Shown here: piece by piece, positions 1 to 8,944 of the stretch | Layout of the letters: the number at the start of each line of letters is the position of its first letter | How positions within the stretch are numbered: position 1 is the stretch's first letter | Assembly (NCBI GenBank): GCA_038237805.1 | Contig: JBBRYI010000009.1 | Span: 104,739-168,738, forward strand | Source of the DNA: JBBQFI01 sp038237805 | GTDB lineage: Bacteria > Verrucomicrobiota > Verrucomicrobiia > Chthoniobacterales > UBA10450 | Reading direction: 5' to 3' | Length of the DNA: 64,000 nt | Made by a program: the position numbers and the translations under genes | The notes under the pieces: model-generated | Told to the model about the DNA's origin: nothing | The model's input: the letters and a program-made list of their open reading frames with translations, nothing else | The model's database searches: none

Positions 1-552
1 GAGGCGCTCCGTCGTGGTGAGCGAACCTTCCTGTTCGCTTTGGGTCGTGATCTGTTTCCATTCTTCGCGCGCCGCAAACAAACGTCCGCGTTCAGATTTT
101 CTTTTTGGGAGGAAGAGCCGGCCAAACTGGCTCCCCAATTCCAGGATCGGCCAGAGCAGCGTCGATACAATTTGAAGCAAGCCACCCAGCATCAGGAGCG
201 CGCGAAATGGAAATCGCCGAAAGAGCGATTTCGGCAGAACGCCGAGGACAAAAATGTAAATCGGAAGAGCGACAAGTAGCGCAATGAAAAATCCACCGTT
301 ACCGAAAGTGCGCACGAGCTGGCGAGTCAGCAGAATGAGAGCGAGAATATCGGCCATGTTCGTGACAAGAAGCACCGTGACCAACAAACGCTCCGGATGA
401 TTCAACAAGCGCTCAAGACGGAGCGCGGCGTGTTGTCCGTGCTTGGCTTGTGCGCGCAGACGCACAGGGTCCATTGCAAGAAGGCCCGCTTCAATACCGG
501 CGAACAAGAACGAAACCATCCAGCACGCAAAAATGGCCAGCCACGCAGTCAT
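1..552 (-). CDS. CNNM (DUF21) transmembrane-domain protein, HlyC/CorC type, 3' end outside window
   Basis: I translated this open-ended frame directly: about 184 residues, hydrophobic from the first codon, with transmembrane stretches near residues 3-25, 60-80, 85-105 and 125-145, interrupted by the basic segment typical of a CNNM domain. Proteins of this family (CorC/HlyC, CNNM) are inner-membrane proteins linked to magnesium or cobalt efflux, usually followed by CBS domains, which here would lie beyond the window. The ATG overlaps the stop of the upstream gene as ATGA, so the two paralogous genes are translationally coupled. The substrate is not deducible from sequence. Confidence 0.8.
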   Translation of the reverse strand, partial: MTAWLAIFACWMVSFLFAGIEAGLLAMDPVRLRAQAKHGQHAALRLERLLNHPERLLVTVLLVTNMADILALILLTRQLVRTFGNGGFFIALLVALPIYIFVLGVLPKSLFRRFPFRALLMLGGLLQIVSTLLWPILELGSQFGRLFLPKRKSERGRLFAAREEWKQITTQSEQEGSLTTTERL

Positions 553-1826
553 GATGCGCCGTTTCCTTCCGCCTCGACCGTGCAGGTTGTTTTTTCGAGA
601 AGAATTTCTTCGATTCGTTTTCGGCTCGCCCGCCGCACCGTAATGGCCAGCCGCGGTAATTCCAATTGCGCTCCCGATGCCGGGAGATAACCGAGCCGGG
701 TGAAAACGAAACCGCCAATGGTGTCAATCCCATCCGCCTCGATTTCAAATCCTAGATGCTCACTCAGATCGTCGAGCCGGGCATTTCCACTGACGATGAA
801 ACGCCCGCCCGCGAGCGGTTCGATGTAAAGTTCGGCGTCAGCGCGCGGCGCCGCGTCGCTGATGATTTCCTCGACGATATCCGAAAGCGTTATGATTCCC
901 TCGGTGCCACCATATTCGTCGACGACGACGGCGAGGCCCTGCGGACGGGAAAGAAATCCGCGCAGCAAATCCATTGCGCGCATCGTCTCCGGAACGAACG
1001 AAGGATTGATGAGGGTCTCGGTATAGTGCTCGGACGAATCGATCAAAAACGATTTTACATCCATGATTCCGACGATTTGATCGGGCGTATCCGTGTAAAC
1101 GGGGACGCGGTGATGACGCTTTTCTTTTAATTGCGCAATCACCTGGTCATTCGTTAGGTCATCAGGCAGGACAAAGGTATCGACTCGTGGCGTCATGCAA
1201 TCCTTGGCGGTTTTGTCGCCGAGCTTGATGATCTCCTGAATCATTTCGCCCTCGGCTTCCTGGAGCGAGCCTTCCTCCTCTCCAATCTCGACCAGCGTTT
1301 CGAGCTCTTCATCGGTCAGGCGATGACGAGTGCGCAGATGTTTGGGCGTAATGCGCTCGACCACGGCTGAACTAATTGTTTCTACGCTTCTGCCGACCCG
1401 ATCCAGCAAGGGAATCATCATCTTCAGCGTCACGACCCCGATGGCGGAGAGACGATAAGGAGCAGAAAGGGCGAGCAATTTCGGAATGAGATCGCACACC
1501 AGAACGATGATGGCGAAAATCGCGAGGGCGACGAGCCATTGCGGGACACGATTAGCGAGCGGTCCTTCCCAGACAAAAAACAAACTGAGCAAAACAAGCG
1601 GCACGTTCACGAGAACGTCGCCGAGAAGGAGAACGTTGAGCACGTGTCTCGGGTTTTCTCGAAACAACTGCAGGAATTTGGAAAGCGACGGATGATGCTC
1701 TTCCAATCTGCGCAGTTGGTGCGGCTTCAGGGAAAAAAGCGCGGTCTCGAGGCCGGAAAAAAGCGCGGAGCAAAATATCAAGACCCCGATCGCGAGCAGG
1801 AGAAAAGTGAGAACGCCTGCCGTCAT
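549..1826 (-). CDS. CNNM/CBS domain hemolysin-family (HlyC/CorC-like) membrane protein
   Basis: This 425-residue protein has the full CNNM-CBS-CBS-CorC architecture. Residues 1-190 hold three to four membrane helices; residues about 215-270 (begins TPRVDTFVLP) and 280-335 (VVVDEYGGTEGIITL) are the two CBS motifs; the C-terminal 80 residues form the CorC_HlyC domain (FIVSGNARLDDL, IGGFVFTRLGYLP). The family is associated with Mg2+/Co2+ homeostasis, not true haemolysis. It is the first gene of a tandem pair, its stop overlapping the next start by four bases. A copy of the TCGTTAGG motif lies in the gene at 1151. Function as an ion exporter is inferred from the family only. Confidence 0.9.
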   Translation of the reverse strand: MTAGVLTFLLLAIGVLIFCSALFSGLETALFSLKPHQLRRLEEHHPSLSKFLQLFRENPRHVLNVLLLGDVLVNVPLVLLSLFFVWEGPLANRVPQWLVALAIFAIIVLVCDLIPKLLALSAPYRLSAIGVVTLKMMIPLLDRVGRSVETISSAVVERITPKHLRTRHRLTDEELETLVEIGEEEGSLQEAEGEMIQEIIKLGDKTAKDCMTPRVDTFVLPDDLTNDQVIAQLKEKRHHRVPVYTDTPDQIVGIMDVKSFLIDSSEHYTETLINPSFVPETMRAMDLLRGFLSRPQGLAVVVDEYGGTEGIITLSDIVEEIISDAAPRADAELYIEPLAGGRFIVSGNARLDDLSEHLGFEIEADGIDTIGGFVFTRLGYLPASGAQLELPRLAITVRRASRKRIEEILLEKTTCTVEAEGNGAS

Positions 1827-1910
1827 TCTTCGCTACGGTAGCGGTTGCGTCGCAACCACGTGCCCTCCGAAAAACTCCAGCATGCTCGTTTGCCGATCAT
1901 CTCAGCCACG

Positions 1911-2393
1911 ATGAAAGTAAAACTACCCATGACTAAAGGCGAGCGGATTTCGCAAATGGTGGAAATGCTCGATGGCAAAAGCGGTTCCAACACTGTGGCG
2001 GAGAACGGTTTTTATCGGGCGTATTTTCGTCTGTGGAACGAACAGGATTACTATCAAGCGCATGATGTGCTCGAACATATCTGGCTCGAGACGACGACGG
2101 ATGACGCGCGATATTTTAAGGGATTGATTCAAGCGGCCGGCGCATTCGTTCATTTAAAGAAGCAGTTTGAGCATCCGACGCATCCGAAACACGGGCGACG
2201 TTTGCAACCAGCGGTGCGTCTTTTTCGCCTCGCGCTGAAAAACCTCGCCGATTACGGCCCCATGTGGCACGCGTTTCAGGTAACGAGGTTTCGCGAAATG
2301 CTCCAGAGTTATGCCGAAGAAATTCTGCGCTCTGGTTACAAAGAAAATCCTTGGTCGCCGCAAACCGCGCCGCAACTAGAGCTTAAATTGTAG
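1911..2393 (+). CDS. DUF309 domain-containing protein
   Basis: A small soluble protein of about 160 residues. The core reads FRLWNEQDYYQAHDVLEHIW followed by a KGLIQAAGAFVHLKK helix, the characteristic histidine-containing helical DUF309 signature (YpuF-like). Biochemical function of the family is not established. An upstream ATG at 1845 is in frame, but the residues it adds do not resemble the family; ATG 1911 or 1929 is more plausible and no clear ribosome binding site decides. The TAG stop lies in the first bases of the palindromic element that follows, so the repeat sets the C-terminus. Confidence 0.75.
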   Translation: MKVKLPMTKGERISQMVEMLDGKSGSNTVAENGFYRAYFRLWNEQDYYQAHDVLEHIWLETTTDDARYFKGLIQAAGAFVHLKKQFEHPTHPKHGRRLQPAVRLFRLALKNLADYGPMWHAFQVTRFREMLQSYAEEILRSGYKENPWSPQTAPQLELKL

Positions 2394-2478
2394 CGGCGGT
2401 CTGCGACCGTCGCATTTTTTCCGGATAAACGCGATGCGCCGTTCTTAAGAGTGCGACGGTCACAGACCGCCGCTACAG
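2389..2478. repeat. Family A palindromic element (TGTAGCGGCGGTC type), copy 1
   Basis: Left arm 2390-2415 (starts TGTAGCGGCGGTCTGCGACC) and right arm 2452-2477 (ends GACCGCCGCTACA) are near-perfect reverse complements separated by about 36 bases; each arm also folds on itself (GGTCTGCGACC). It lies between the convergent DUF309 and TauE genes and contributes the DUF309 stop codon. Other copies lie at 9969 and 52265, and relatives at 13990, 29382 and 38961. Confidence 0.9.
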
Positions 2479-2484
2479 AAGAAG

Positions 2485-3222
2485 TCATCCCGTGAAAATT
2501 AACTTCACGCCCGCGATGATGAGAACAGTCGCAAGCAAAAGCGAGATGGTGCGGACAGGGAAACGCCGGCTGCCAAAGTAAGAACCGAGAGCGCCGCAAA
2601 TTATTACGGCGGGTGCGAGCGTGAAACCGAGTGCGGGAACGAAATGCTTCGCGCTGAAATATCCCACCAGTCCGGAAATCGAGTTCACTAAAATGAACAA
2701 CGCGGAGACGGCTGCCGCTTGCCGAATCTTTGCCCAGTGAAAAAATAGCAACGTTGGAGTGAGGAATATTCCGCCGCCAGTACCGGTCAGGCCCGAGAGA
2801 AATCCGATGACTCCTCCGACGCCGAAAGCCACAGGGTGGGCGGGAGGATTAGCTTCCGGCGGATCACCGCGACGAAGAATCAGTCGCACGGCAGAGAAAA
2901 TCAGCACGACACCGATCAGGATTTTTAAGATCGCTGCCGGCACTTGCAGATACCCGCCGAGATAAGCCGACGGGACTGAAAGTAGCGCGAAAGGCCAAAA
3001 CAATTTCCACGAAAAATATCCCGCTTTCCAAAACTGGAAGGCGCCGATTGACGCCACAAGAATATTTAATATAAGCGCTGTTGGTCTGATGACAGTCGGA
3101 GCAAGTCCCCACAGCGCCATTACCGCGATGTAGCCAGACGCTCCAGCGTGACCGACCGACGAATAGAGAAACGCGATGACTCCGACGGCAAGGAAAAGCG
3201 ATATCAGATGCGGCGCGTCCAT
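2485..3222 (-). CDS. TauE/SafE family permease (sulfite exporter-like)
   Basis: A 245-residue polytopic protein with about eight hydrophobic helices in two similar halves; the glycine-rich GVGGVIGFLSGLTGTGGGIFL stretch in the middle and the N-terminal SSVGHAGASGYIAVMAL are the duplicated TauE/SafE signatures. Members export sulfite, sulfoacetate or other small anions, but the substrate cannot be read from sequence. The gene stands alone between convergent and divergent neighbours, with a Family E repeat covering its upstream region. Confidence 0.85.
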   Translation of the reverse strand: MDAPHLISLFLAVGVIAFLYSSVGHAGASGYIAVMALWGLAPTVIRPTALILNILVASIGAFQFWKAGYFSWKLFWPFALLSVPSAYLGGYLQVPAAILKILIGVVLIFSAVRLILRRGDPPEANPPAHPVAFGVGGVIGFLSGLTGTGGGIFLTPTLLFFHWAKIRQAAAVSALFILVNSISGLVGYFSAKHFVPALGFTLAPAVIICGALGSYFGSRRFPVRTISLLLATVLIIAGVKLIFTG

Positions 3223-3225
3223 AGT

Positions 3226-3321
3226 CTTGTCCTATCGAGCGATGTGCCAGTCCGACTCGGACCGAGAATCTCTCATTGGTATCCAGGCGAGAGATTCCTC
3301 GACTTGGCTCGGAATGACAAG
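3226..3321. repeat. Family E interspersed repeat (TCGAGCGA...GAGATTCCTCGACT...GGAATGACA), copy 1
   Basis: The segment has the recurrent pattern TCGAGCGA, a degenerate middle, then GAGATTCCTCGACTTGGCTCGGAATGACA. Similar segments occur at about 13462-13577, 16872-16950 and 58009-58074. It fills the gap between the divergent TauE and YyaL-type genes, so any promoters must lie in or beside it. Confidence 0.7.
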
Positions 3322-3347
3322 AATGATGCTGCGTGACGCCTATTCCT

Positions 3348-5531
3348 ATGGCTGCTGAACACGCGGCGGAAGTTTCGCAACATACTAATCGCCTGGCCCG
3401 CGAGAAATCGCCTTACCTTCTTCAGCACGCGCACAATCCAGTCGATTGGTTTGCTTGGGGCGAGGAAGCCTTCGCGAAAGCGCGAAAGGAGAATAAACCA
3501 ATCTTTCTCTCGATCGGTTACTCCACTTGCCACTGGTGCCACGTCATGGCGCACGAATCTTTCGAAAATTCCGAGACGGCGAAGATCATGAATCGGGAAT
3601 TTGTGAACATCAAAGTCGACCGCGAGGAACGACCGGATGTGGATCGCGTCTACATGACCTTTGTGCAGGCGACGACGGGGGGTGGCGGCTGGCCGATGAG
3701 TGTTTGGTTGACCCCGGATCTGCAACCATTCGTTGGCGGAACTTATTTTCCTCCAGAAGATCGCTACGGACAGCCAGGATTTCCAAGGGTGCTCGAGCGA
3801 ATCGCGGCGACGTGGAAACAGGACCACGCGAAGATCGCGGAACAAGGCGTCAAAATCATTGCGGCCTTGCGGGAAGCAGGAAGCATGTCGGCAAAGCAGG
3901 GCGACGCTCCCGATCCAAAAATTTTGGGTACGGCATATGAGCAATTGTCACGCGCTTATGATGCGCATGAGGGCGGCTTCAGTAGCGCGCCAAAATTTCC
4001 CCGACCCGCCACTCTGAATTTTCTTTTCCGCGTCTACGCGCGAAACGGGAGCGAATCTTCCACCGGCAAACACGCTTTGGAGATGAACCTGCAAACGCTG
4101 CGCAAAATGGCGGCAGGCGGGATACACGATCATCTCGGTGGCGGCTTTCATCGTTACTCGGTCGATGCGTTGTGGCACGTCCCGCATTTCGAAAAAATGT
4201 TATACGACCAGGCGCAGCTCGCGGTGGCGTATCTCGATGCGTTTCAGATCACGCATGATCCGGAGTTTGAAAAGGTCGCACGTGACATCCTCGATTACGT
4301 CCGGCGCGACATGACTGCAAAAGAAGGCGGCTTTTTTTCCGCGGAAGATGCGGACAGTCTGCTCGTACATGGCAAACCGGAACACGCTGAGGGTGCCTTT
4401 TATGTTTGGACGAAAAAGGAGATCGATGACTCATTAGGCGAACATGCCGACATTTTTCATTTTCATTATGGCGTGGAAGAGGAGGGGAACACGCCTCCCG
4501 GCAGCGATCCGCAGGGCGAGTTCCGCGGCAAAAACATTTTGCTTGAGCGCCACTCCATCGCTGAGACATCGAAAAAATTCGGTAAGAGCGAAGATGAAAT
4601 TAGCGACTCTTTGAAGGTTGCTCGGGAGATCCTGTTCGCACTTCGCGCAAAACGTCCGCGGCCTCATCTTGACGACAAGATCATCACAGCGTGGAACGGA
4701 TTGATGATCTCCGCGTTCGCGCGAGCGGCGCGTGTTCTCGATGATGCGGCCTATTTGCAGTCGGCCAACCGCGCCGCGGAATTCATTCGCACTAATTTAT
4801 ATGACGAATCGCGCAAGACGCTGGTGCGAAATTTTCGCGAGGGCAAAGGAACAGTCGCCGGTTTTGCAGAGGATTATGCATTTGTCGTTCAGGGGTTACT
4901 CGATCTCTACGAAGCCGGTTTCAATGTGCGTTGGTTGAAGTTTGCCATCGAATTGCAGCAAACCCAGGATCGGATCTTTCTCGATCAAAAGAACGGCGGT
5001 TACTTCAGCACCAGCGGTGACGACAACAGTGTGTTGCTGCGAATGAAGGAGGATAACGATGGCGCGGAGCCTTCGCCCAATTCCATCGCTGCGCTCAATC
5101 TGCTGCGATTAGCGCAGCTCCGCGAGGCGAAGGAATACCGGGAAGAAGGAGAGAAAACAATCAATGCTTTTGGCGAAATCCTTAGCCGCGCGCCGACCGC
5201 GCTCCCGCAAATGCTGGTCGCTTTCGATTACTCGTTAGGCAAGCGGCAGCAAATCGTGATCGCAGGAGAAAAAGAAAAGGCCGACACGAAGAAACTCCTG
5301 GCGGAAGTGCGCGCTCATTATCTTCCGAGCGCGACGCTCGTCCTGGCAGACCAGGGCGAAGGTCAGAAGTATCTCGGCGAAAAACTGGAAGCAATTCGTG
5401 CCATGAAGCAGGTGGGCGGGAAAGCTGCGGCTTACGTCTGCGAAAATTTTACCTGTAAAGCGCCGGTAACCGATGCGGGTGCACTCCGAAAATTGTTGTC
5501 GCCGGACAAGCGGTCGAAGCCCTCATCCTAA
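3348..5531 (+). CDS. YyaL/DUF255 thioredoxin-domain protein (SPATA20 family)
   Basis: About 727 residues, full family length. The N-terminal domain carries the signature SIGYSTCHWCHVMAHESFE (thioredoxin-like CxxC) and NREFVNIKVDREERPDVD, then GGGWPMSVWLTPDLQPF; the remainder resembles the (alpha/alpha)6 barrel of N-acylglucosamine 2-epimerases (AWNGLMISAFARAA). Family members are conserved from bacteria to mammals (SPATA20), but their reaction is not settled. I prefer ATG 3348 to the GTG at 3333. One TCGTTAGG copy lies at 5232, where it is read as Ser-Leu-Gly. Confidence 0.9.
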   Translation: MAAEHAAEVSQHTNRLAREKSPYLLQHAHNPVDWFAWGEEAFAKARKENKPIFLSIGYSTCHWCHVMAHESFENSETAKIMNREFVNIKVDREERPDVDRVYMTFVQATTGGGGWPMSVWLTPDLQPFVGGTYFPPEDRYGQPGFPRVLERIAATWKQDHAKIAEQGVKIIAALREAGSMSAKQGDAPDPKILGTAYEQLSRAYDAHEGGFSSAPKFPRPATLNFLFRVYARNGSESSTGKHALEMNLQTLRKMAAGGIHDHLGGGFHRYSVDALWHVPHFEKMLYDQAQLAVAYLDAFQITHDPEFEKVARDILDYVRRDMTAKEGGFFSAEDADSLLVHGKPEHAEGAFYVWTKKEIDDSLGEHADIFHFHYGVEEEGNTPPGSDPQGEFRGKNILLERHSIAETSKKFGKSEDEISDSLKVAREILFALRAKRPRPHLDDKIITAWNGLMISAFARAARVLDDAAYLQSANRAAEFIRTNLYDESRKTLVRNFREGKGTVAGFAEDYAFVVQGLLDLYEAGFNVRWLKFAIELQQTQDRIFLDQKNGGYFSTSGDDNSVLLRMKEDNDGAEPSPNSIAALNLLRLAQLREAKEYREEGEKTINAFGEILSRAPTALPQMLVAFDYSLGKRQQIVIAGEKEKADTKKLLAEVRAHYLPSATLVLADQGEGQKYLGEKLEAIRAMKQVGGKAAAYVCENFTCKAPVTDAGALRKLLSPDKRSKPSS

Positions 5532-5555
5532 CCTTCTCCCAGTGGGAGAAGGGAC
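5519..5555. repeat. Family D repeat (CCCTCATCCTAACC...), short copy with hairpin
   Basis: The stop region of the preceding gene runs into CCCTCATCCTAACC followed by the 9-bp stem CCTTCTCCC (5532-5540) and GGGAGAAGG (5544-5552). The same CCCTCA(T/C)CC(T/C)AACC plus CTCTCCC stem recurs at 24180 and 47594. It could also act as a weak terminator, though no T-run follows. Confidence 0.7.
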
Positions 5556-5583
5556 CGCTTCATGATCAATGTCGCGTTGAATC

Positions 5584-5727
5584 GGGGGATCGCACGCGCC
5601 CTCGTGTGCCGGTTTTCGGCGCCCCGCCGAAACAAGTGAATCGCCCCAAGAGATTCGATGTTCTAAGAAAAAACTTTGCCATGTCGAGGGCGCCATGGCC
5701 CGCACGCGAGGGCGCGTGCGCTCCCCA
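5584..5727. repeat. Family F long inverted repeat (GCACGCGCCCTCG arms)
   Basis: GCACGCGCCCTCGTGTGC (5592-5609) and GCACGCGAGGGCGCGTGC (5702-5719) are inverted copies with one mismatch, about 90 bases apart, with further pairing GGCGCC-type palindromes between them. It occupies the space between the convergent YyaL-type and PHP genes. Only one copy was seen in the window. Confidence 0.75.
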
Positions 5728-5736
5728 GATAGCTTG

Positions 5737-6486
5737 TCAGTGCGGTTCGTCGTTTTCCCCGCCGTTTTCGAATTTCGCTGCCGCTGCCGGTAACTTCTTA
5801 CGTCGGCGCAGGCGCATCCAATTGTTCCAGGTTTTGCGCAGGCTATCCTTCGGCGTCATGTAATGCTGATTGAGTTCGGTGCCTTTGACGATCTGATCGA
5901 GAACGCCTTTGACCGAGAAATCGTCCGTGTTCAAAATCGTATAGGCGGTGCCAATAGCGGCATAATGGTGCGCGTCGCTCGCTGCCGTCATGGGGAGCTT
6001 GCGCACCTGCGCATATTTGAACGCGTAGCGATTGTAACGACGCAATGTTGTTGCAGCGTTGAAAACCTCGATCGCATCGACCGGCAAACTTTCCAGGGTG
6101 GTGAAACGAATGCCCGCACGGAAAAGATCGTATGGATGCGGCGGAATCGCGAGGCCGCCGCGATCGTGAATGAACTCAACTACTTCGCGCGCCGGTTTGC
6201 CTTTCAACTTCGCCGGCGTTGGCAAGGTTGCACCGATGCAGAGCAAATGACCTTCCGCTGTCGTTACTTCAACGCCGGGAATGATGAGGAAATCATCGAC
6301 CGGCCTGCCGTCTTCTCGCATCAATCCCTGATCGAGAAGATAGGTGATTGCCTCGCAAGTATTGTGATCGGTAATGGCGAAACCGTGGAGACCTTTCTCG
6401 CGCGCGGAGGCAATGTTTTGTTCCGGACTCGAAACTCCATCGCCCGAAAAAAAGGTGTGGGTGTGGAGGTCGATCTTGAAGGGCAT
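5737..6486 (-). CDS. PHP-domain metal-dependent phosphoesterase
   Basis: A 249-residue PHP protein: DLHTHTFFSGDG at residues 5-16 gives motif I metal-binding histidines, AITDHNT motif II, PHPYD and SDAHH the later ones. Related proteins include 3',5'-nucleoside bisphosphate phosphatase / RNase AM (YciV), but the exact substrate is open. Length and start agree with the family. It is divergent from the DUF1802 gene with only about 30 bases between them. Confidence 0.85.
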   Translation of the reverse strand: MPFKIDLHTHTFFSGDGVSSPEQNIASAREKGLHGFAITDHNTCEAITYLLDQGLMREDGRPVDDFLIIPGVEVTTAEGHLLCIGATLPTPAKLKGKPAREVVEFIHDRGGLAIPPHPYDLFRAGIRFTTLESLPVDAIEVFNAATTLRRYNRYAFKYAQVRKLPMTAASDAHHYAAIGTAYTILNTDDFSVKGVLDQIVKGTELNQHYMTPKDSLRKTWNNWMRLRRRKKLPAAAAKFENGGENDEPH

Positions 6487-6515
6487 CTCGGGGACGCTAG
6501 TTTGGAGCCGGCGAA

Positions 6516-7076
6516 ATGAAAAGTATCGGTTTCAAGGAGTGGGCGATCGTTTGCCGGGCTTTGGGCGACGGCAAACAGACTGTTATTTTACGCAAGGGCG
6601 GGATCGCGGAAAACCGCGATGGTTTTGCCTTTCGCCATCCGGAATTTTTCCTTTTTCCGACGTTCTTTCACGAACAGATTGAAAAATCACGCCTGGTTGA
6701 TGCGATAGTTCCACAAGCTAACGAATTCCAAATCGAGATTCGATTCTTTGCGAGAATGGAGCATGGGCGTCGGATTGACTCGTGGGGAACTGCCGAAGCT
6801 CTCGAGAATTTTCATGTTTTAAAACAATCAGTCGTGCGAGATCGCTTTGATGATCCTCGTTCTCCTGGGATTCACGTCGCATTTATCAGGGTCTTTCGGC
6901 TCGTCCAGAGCTGGATATTGCCTAACGAGAGGTCTTATGCCGGTTGTCGTTCGTGGATTCAATTGCCAGATCCTCCAGCAACCATGCAGCTAGAGCCGGT
7001 CCTGAACGACTCTGAATTCGCGGAGATCGAAAAGAGATTCCTGGATGCGATTGGTAACGCCGCTGTTCGAAGCTAG
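6516..7076 (+). CDS. DUF1802 family protein
   Basis: The N-terminus FKEWAIVCRALGDGKQTVILRKGGI with a following FLFPTFFHEQ segment is the DUF1802 signature. The protein is 186 residues, soluble and basic, with no known activity. Its 3' end overlaps the convergent msbA 3' end by four bases. It contains a motif copy at 6921 (reverse orientation), read as Pro-Asn-Glu. Confidence 0.8.
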   Translation: MKSIGFKEWAIVCRALGDGKQTVILRKGGIAENRDGFAFRHPEFFLFPTFFHEQIEKSRLVDAIVPQANEFQIEIRFFARMEHGRRIDSWGTAEALENFHVLKQSVVRDRFDDPRSPGIHVAFIRVFRLVQSWILPNERSYAGCRSWIQLPDPPATMQLEPVLNDSEFAEIEKRFLDAIGNAAVRS

Positions 7077-8944
7077 CTGACAGCTTCGACGAGAATCTCC
7101 GGAGCGGGCTCGTCGATGTGCCCCTTAAATTGCATGTCGTAAAGTCGCCGATAGTAACCAGACTTGCCGAGTAATTCCCTGTGTGTGCCGATCTCTTTGA
7201 TTCGGCCCTTATCCATGACCACGATTTGATCGGCGGAAAGAATCGTCGAAAGCCGATGCGCGATGGCGATAACGGTTTTTCCCGCGGCGAGTTTTTCCAA
7301 AGCAAGTTGAATCTGTTGTTCCGATTCGGAATCGAGCGCGGATGTCGCCTCATCCAGAAGAAGGATGGGCGCATTTTTCAGAAGCGCCCGCGCGATCGCG
7401 AGCCGCTGCTGTTGTCCGCCGGAAAGCAGGCAACCCTTATCGCCGATCACCGTTTGGTATCCTTTCGGTTGCGCTATTATAAAGTCATGCGCGTAGGCGG
7501 TGCGGGCAGCAGTGTAAATTTCTTCGTCGGTGGCGTCGAGTTTTCCAAACTGAATGTTTTTAAAGATGGTGTCGTGGAACAGGAAAGTCTCTTGCGTGAC
7601 GAGACCGATCGATTCCCGCACCGATCGTTGCGTGACCTTTCGTAAATCGTGGCCGTCGATGAGCACGGCGCCGCTCGTGGGATCGTACAATCGTAGAATC
7701 AAAGAAAGAATACTCGATTTGCCCGCGCCGCTCGCTCCCACAAGAGCGTAACTTTTTCCCGCCTCGATGCGTAGGCTGAGGTTCTTGACCGCGTCGGTGC
7801 TACCTCCCGCATAACGGAAGCTGACATTCTGAAAGTCGAGCTGCGCTCGCCGGAGAGGCAAAGCAATTGCATCGGGCGCATCCTTCACGTTTGGCTCGGA
7901 ATCGAGAATCTTGAAGATCTCGGTCGTGGCAGTGATCGAACGCTGCATCACGATGTGAATTCGGCTCAGCGTCTTCACCGGCTCGTAAAGAATAAAAATG
8001 CCGGAAAACAGACCAAAGAAACGACCGGCGCTCAGATTCGCGGCATAGACGTAAAGCAGAGCAAACCCGACACCGAGCGCGGCGATCACTTCGACCAGAG
8101 GACTAACCGCTTCCATCGCTTTGATCATGCGCATGGCGTTGCGGAACTGGAGTTGGTTACTGCGCAAAAACGATTTCTGCTGATGTTCTTCGCGCGTAAA
8201 CGATTTGATCACGCGGATGCCGAGAAATGTTTCCTGCATGGTCACGACCATCTGTCCCATTTCCTCCTGCTCACCCTGGACCGCTTTGCGTGCGCGCTTT
8301 CCATAAATGCGCAGCGGCAGAAGGCAGATTGGAAAAAGAATCAGACTGACGACCGTAAATCTCCAATCCATGTAGAGCAGAACGATGACTCCACCGATAA
8401 TCGTGATCGGCTGCTTGAAAATATCGCTGCTCACGGTGCTGAGCGCGGCCTGCATGCCGCGGGTGTCGTTTGTGACGCGCGAGATGAGAAGCCCGGACCG
8501 CATGCGATTAAAGAAATCCATCGAGCTGTTCACGATTTTCGTGAAAAGCTGAACGCGAATGTCGGACACAACCTTCATGCTCACCCAATTCATGTAATAG
8601 CCGTTGGCGAAGGAGCAGAGGCTGCGCAGGGTCATTACCACCGGGATGGCGAGACAGACGATCAGGATGTTGTTGATTTTCGGGCCCGCGTCCAGCATGT
8701 CGGGATGCGTTTTCAACGCCATTGGGTTCGGCGCTGCGCCGTGAAAAATGAAACCGGTCACGCGCGAGAGGACGAGCGGGAGAAGCGCGCTGACGGCGCC
8801 GAATGCAAAACCGAATGCGAGGCCGACAATGAATCGCCCTCGATACGGCTTCACATATCCGAACAAACGGCGGTATGGACCGGACGCGGCATGCAGCGTC
8901 TGCCAGAATGTAAGCTTCTTTGGTTTTAGTTTCGGCTCGCTCAT
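7073..8944 (-). CDS. msbA: MsbA-type ABC exporter (permease plus ATPase), probable lipid A flippase
   Basis: From the ATG at 8944 the product is about 623 residues: six-helix transmembrane domain (residues roughly 30-330), then an ATPase with Walker A ALVGASGAGKSS, signature LSGGQQQRLAIARAL, Walker B ILLLDEATSALD and the switch histidine in AHRLST. This half-size homodimeric exporter would move lipid A core or another lipid across the inner membrane; the glycosyltransferase immediately upstream supports an LPS role. A longer frame reaches 9112, but the start overlapping the glycosyltransferase stop as ATGA is more convincing. Confidence 0.88.
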   Translation of the reverse strand: MSEPKLKPKKLTFWQTLHAASGPYRRLFGYVKPYRGRFIVGLAFGFAFGAVSALLPLVLSRVTGFIFHGAAPNPMALKTHPDMLDAGPKINNILIVCLAIPVVMTLRSLCSFANGYYMNWVSMKVVSDIRVQLFTKIVNSSMDFFNRMRSGLLISRVTNDTRGMQAALSTVSSDIFKQPITIIGGVIVLLYMDWRFTVVSLILFPICLLPLRIYGKRARKAVQGEQEEMGQMVVTMQETFLGIRVIKSFTREEHQQKSFLRSNQLQFRNAMRMIKAMEAVSPLVEVIAALGVGFALLYVYAANLSAGRFFGLFSGIFILYEPVKTLSRIHIVMQRSITATTEIFKILDSEPNVKDAPDAIALPLRRAQLDFQNVSFRYAGGSTDAVKNLSLRIEAGKSYALVGASGAGKSSILSLILRLYDPTSGAVLIDGHDLRKVTQRSVRESIGLVTQETFLFHDTIFKNIQFGKLDATDEEIYTAARTAYAHDFIIAQPKGYQTVIGDKGCLLSGGQQQRLAIARALLKNAPILLLDEATSALDSESEQQIQLALEKLAAGKTVIAIAHRLSTILSADQIVVMDKGRIKEIGTHRELLGKSGYYRRLYDMQFKGHIDEPAPEILVEAVS

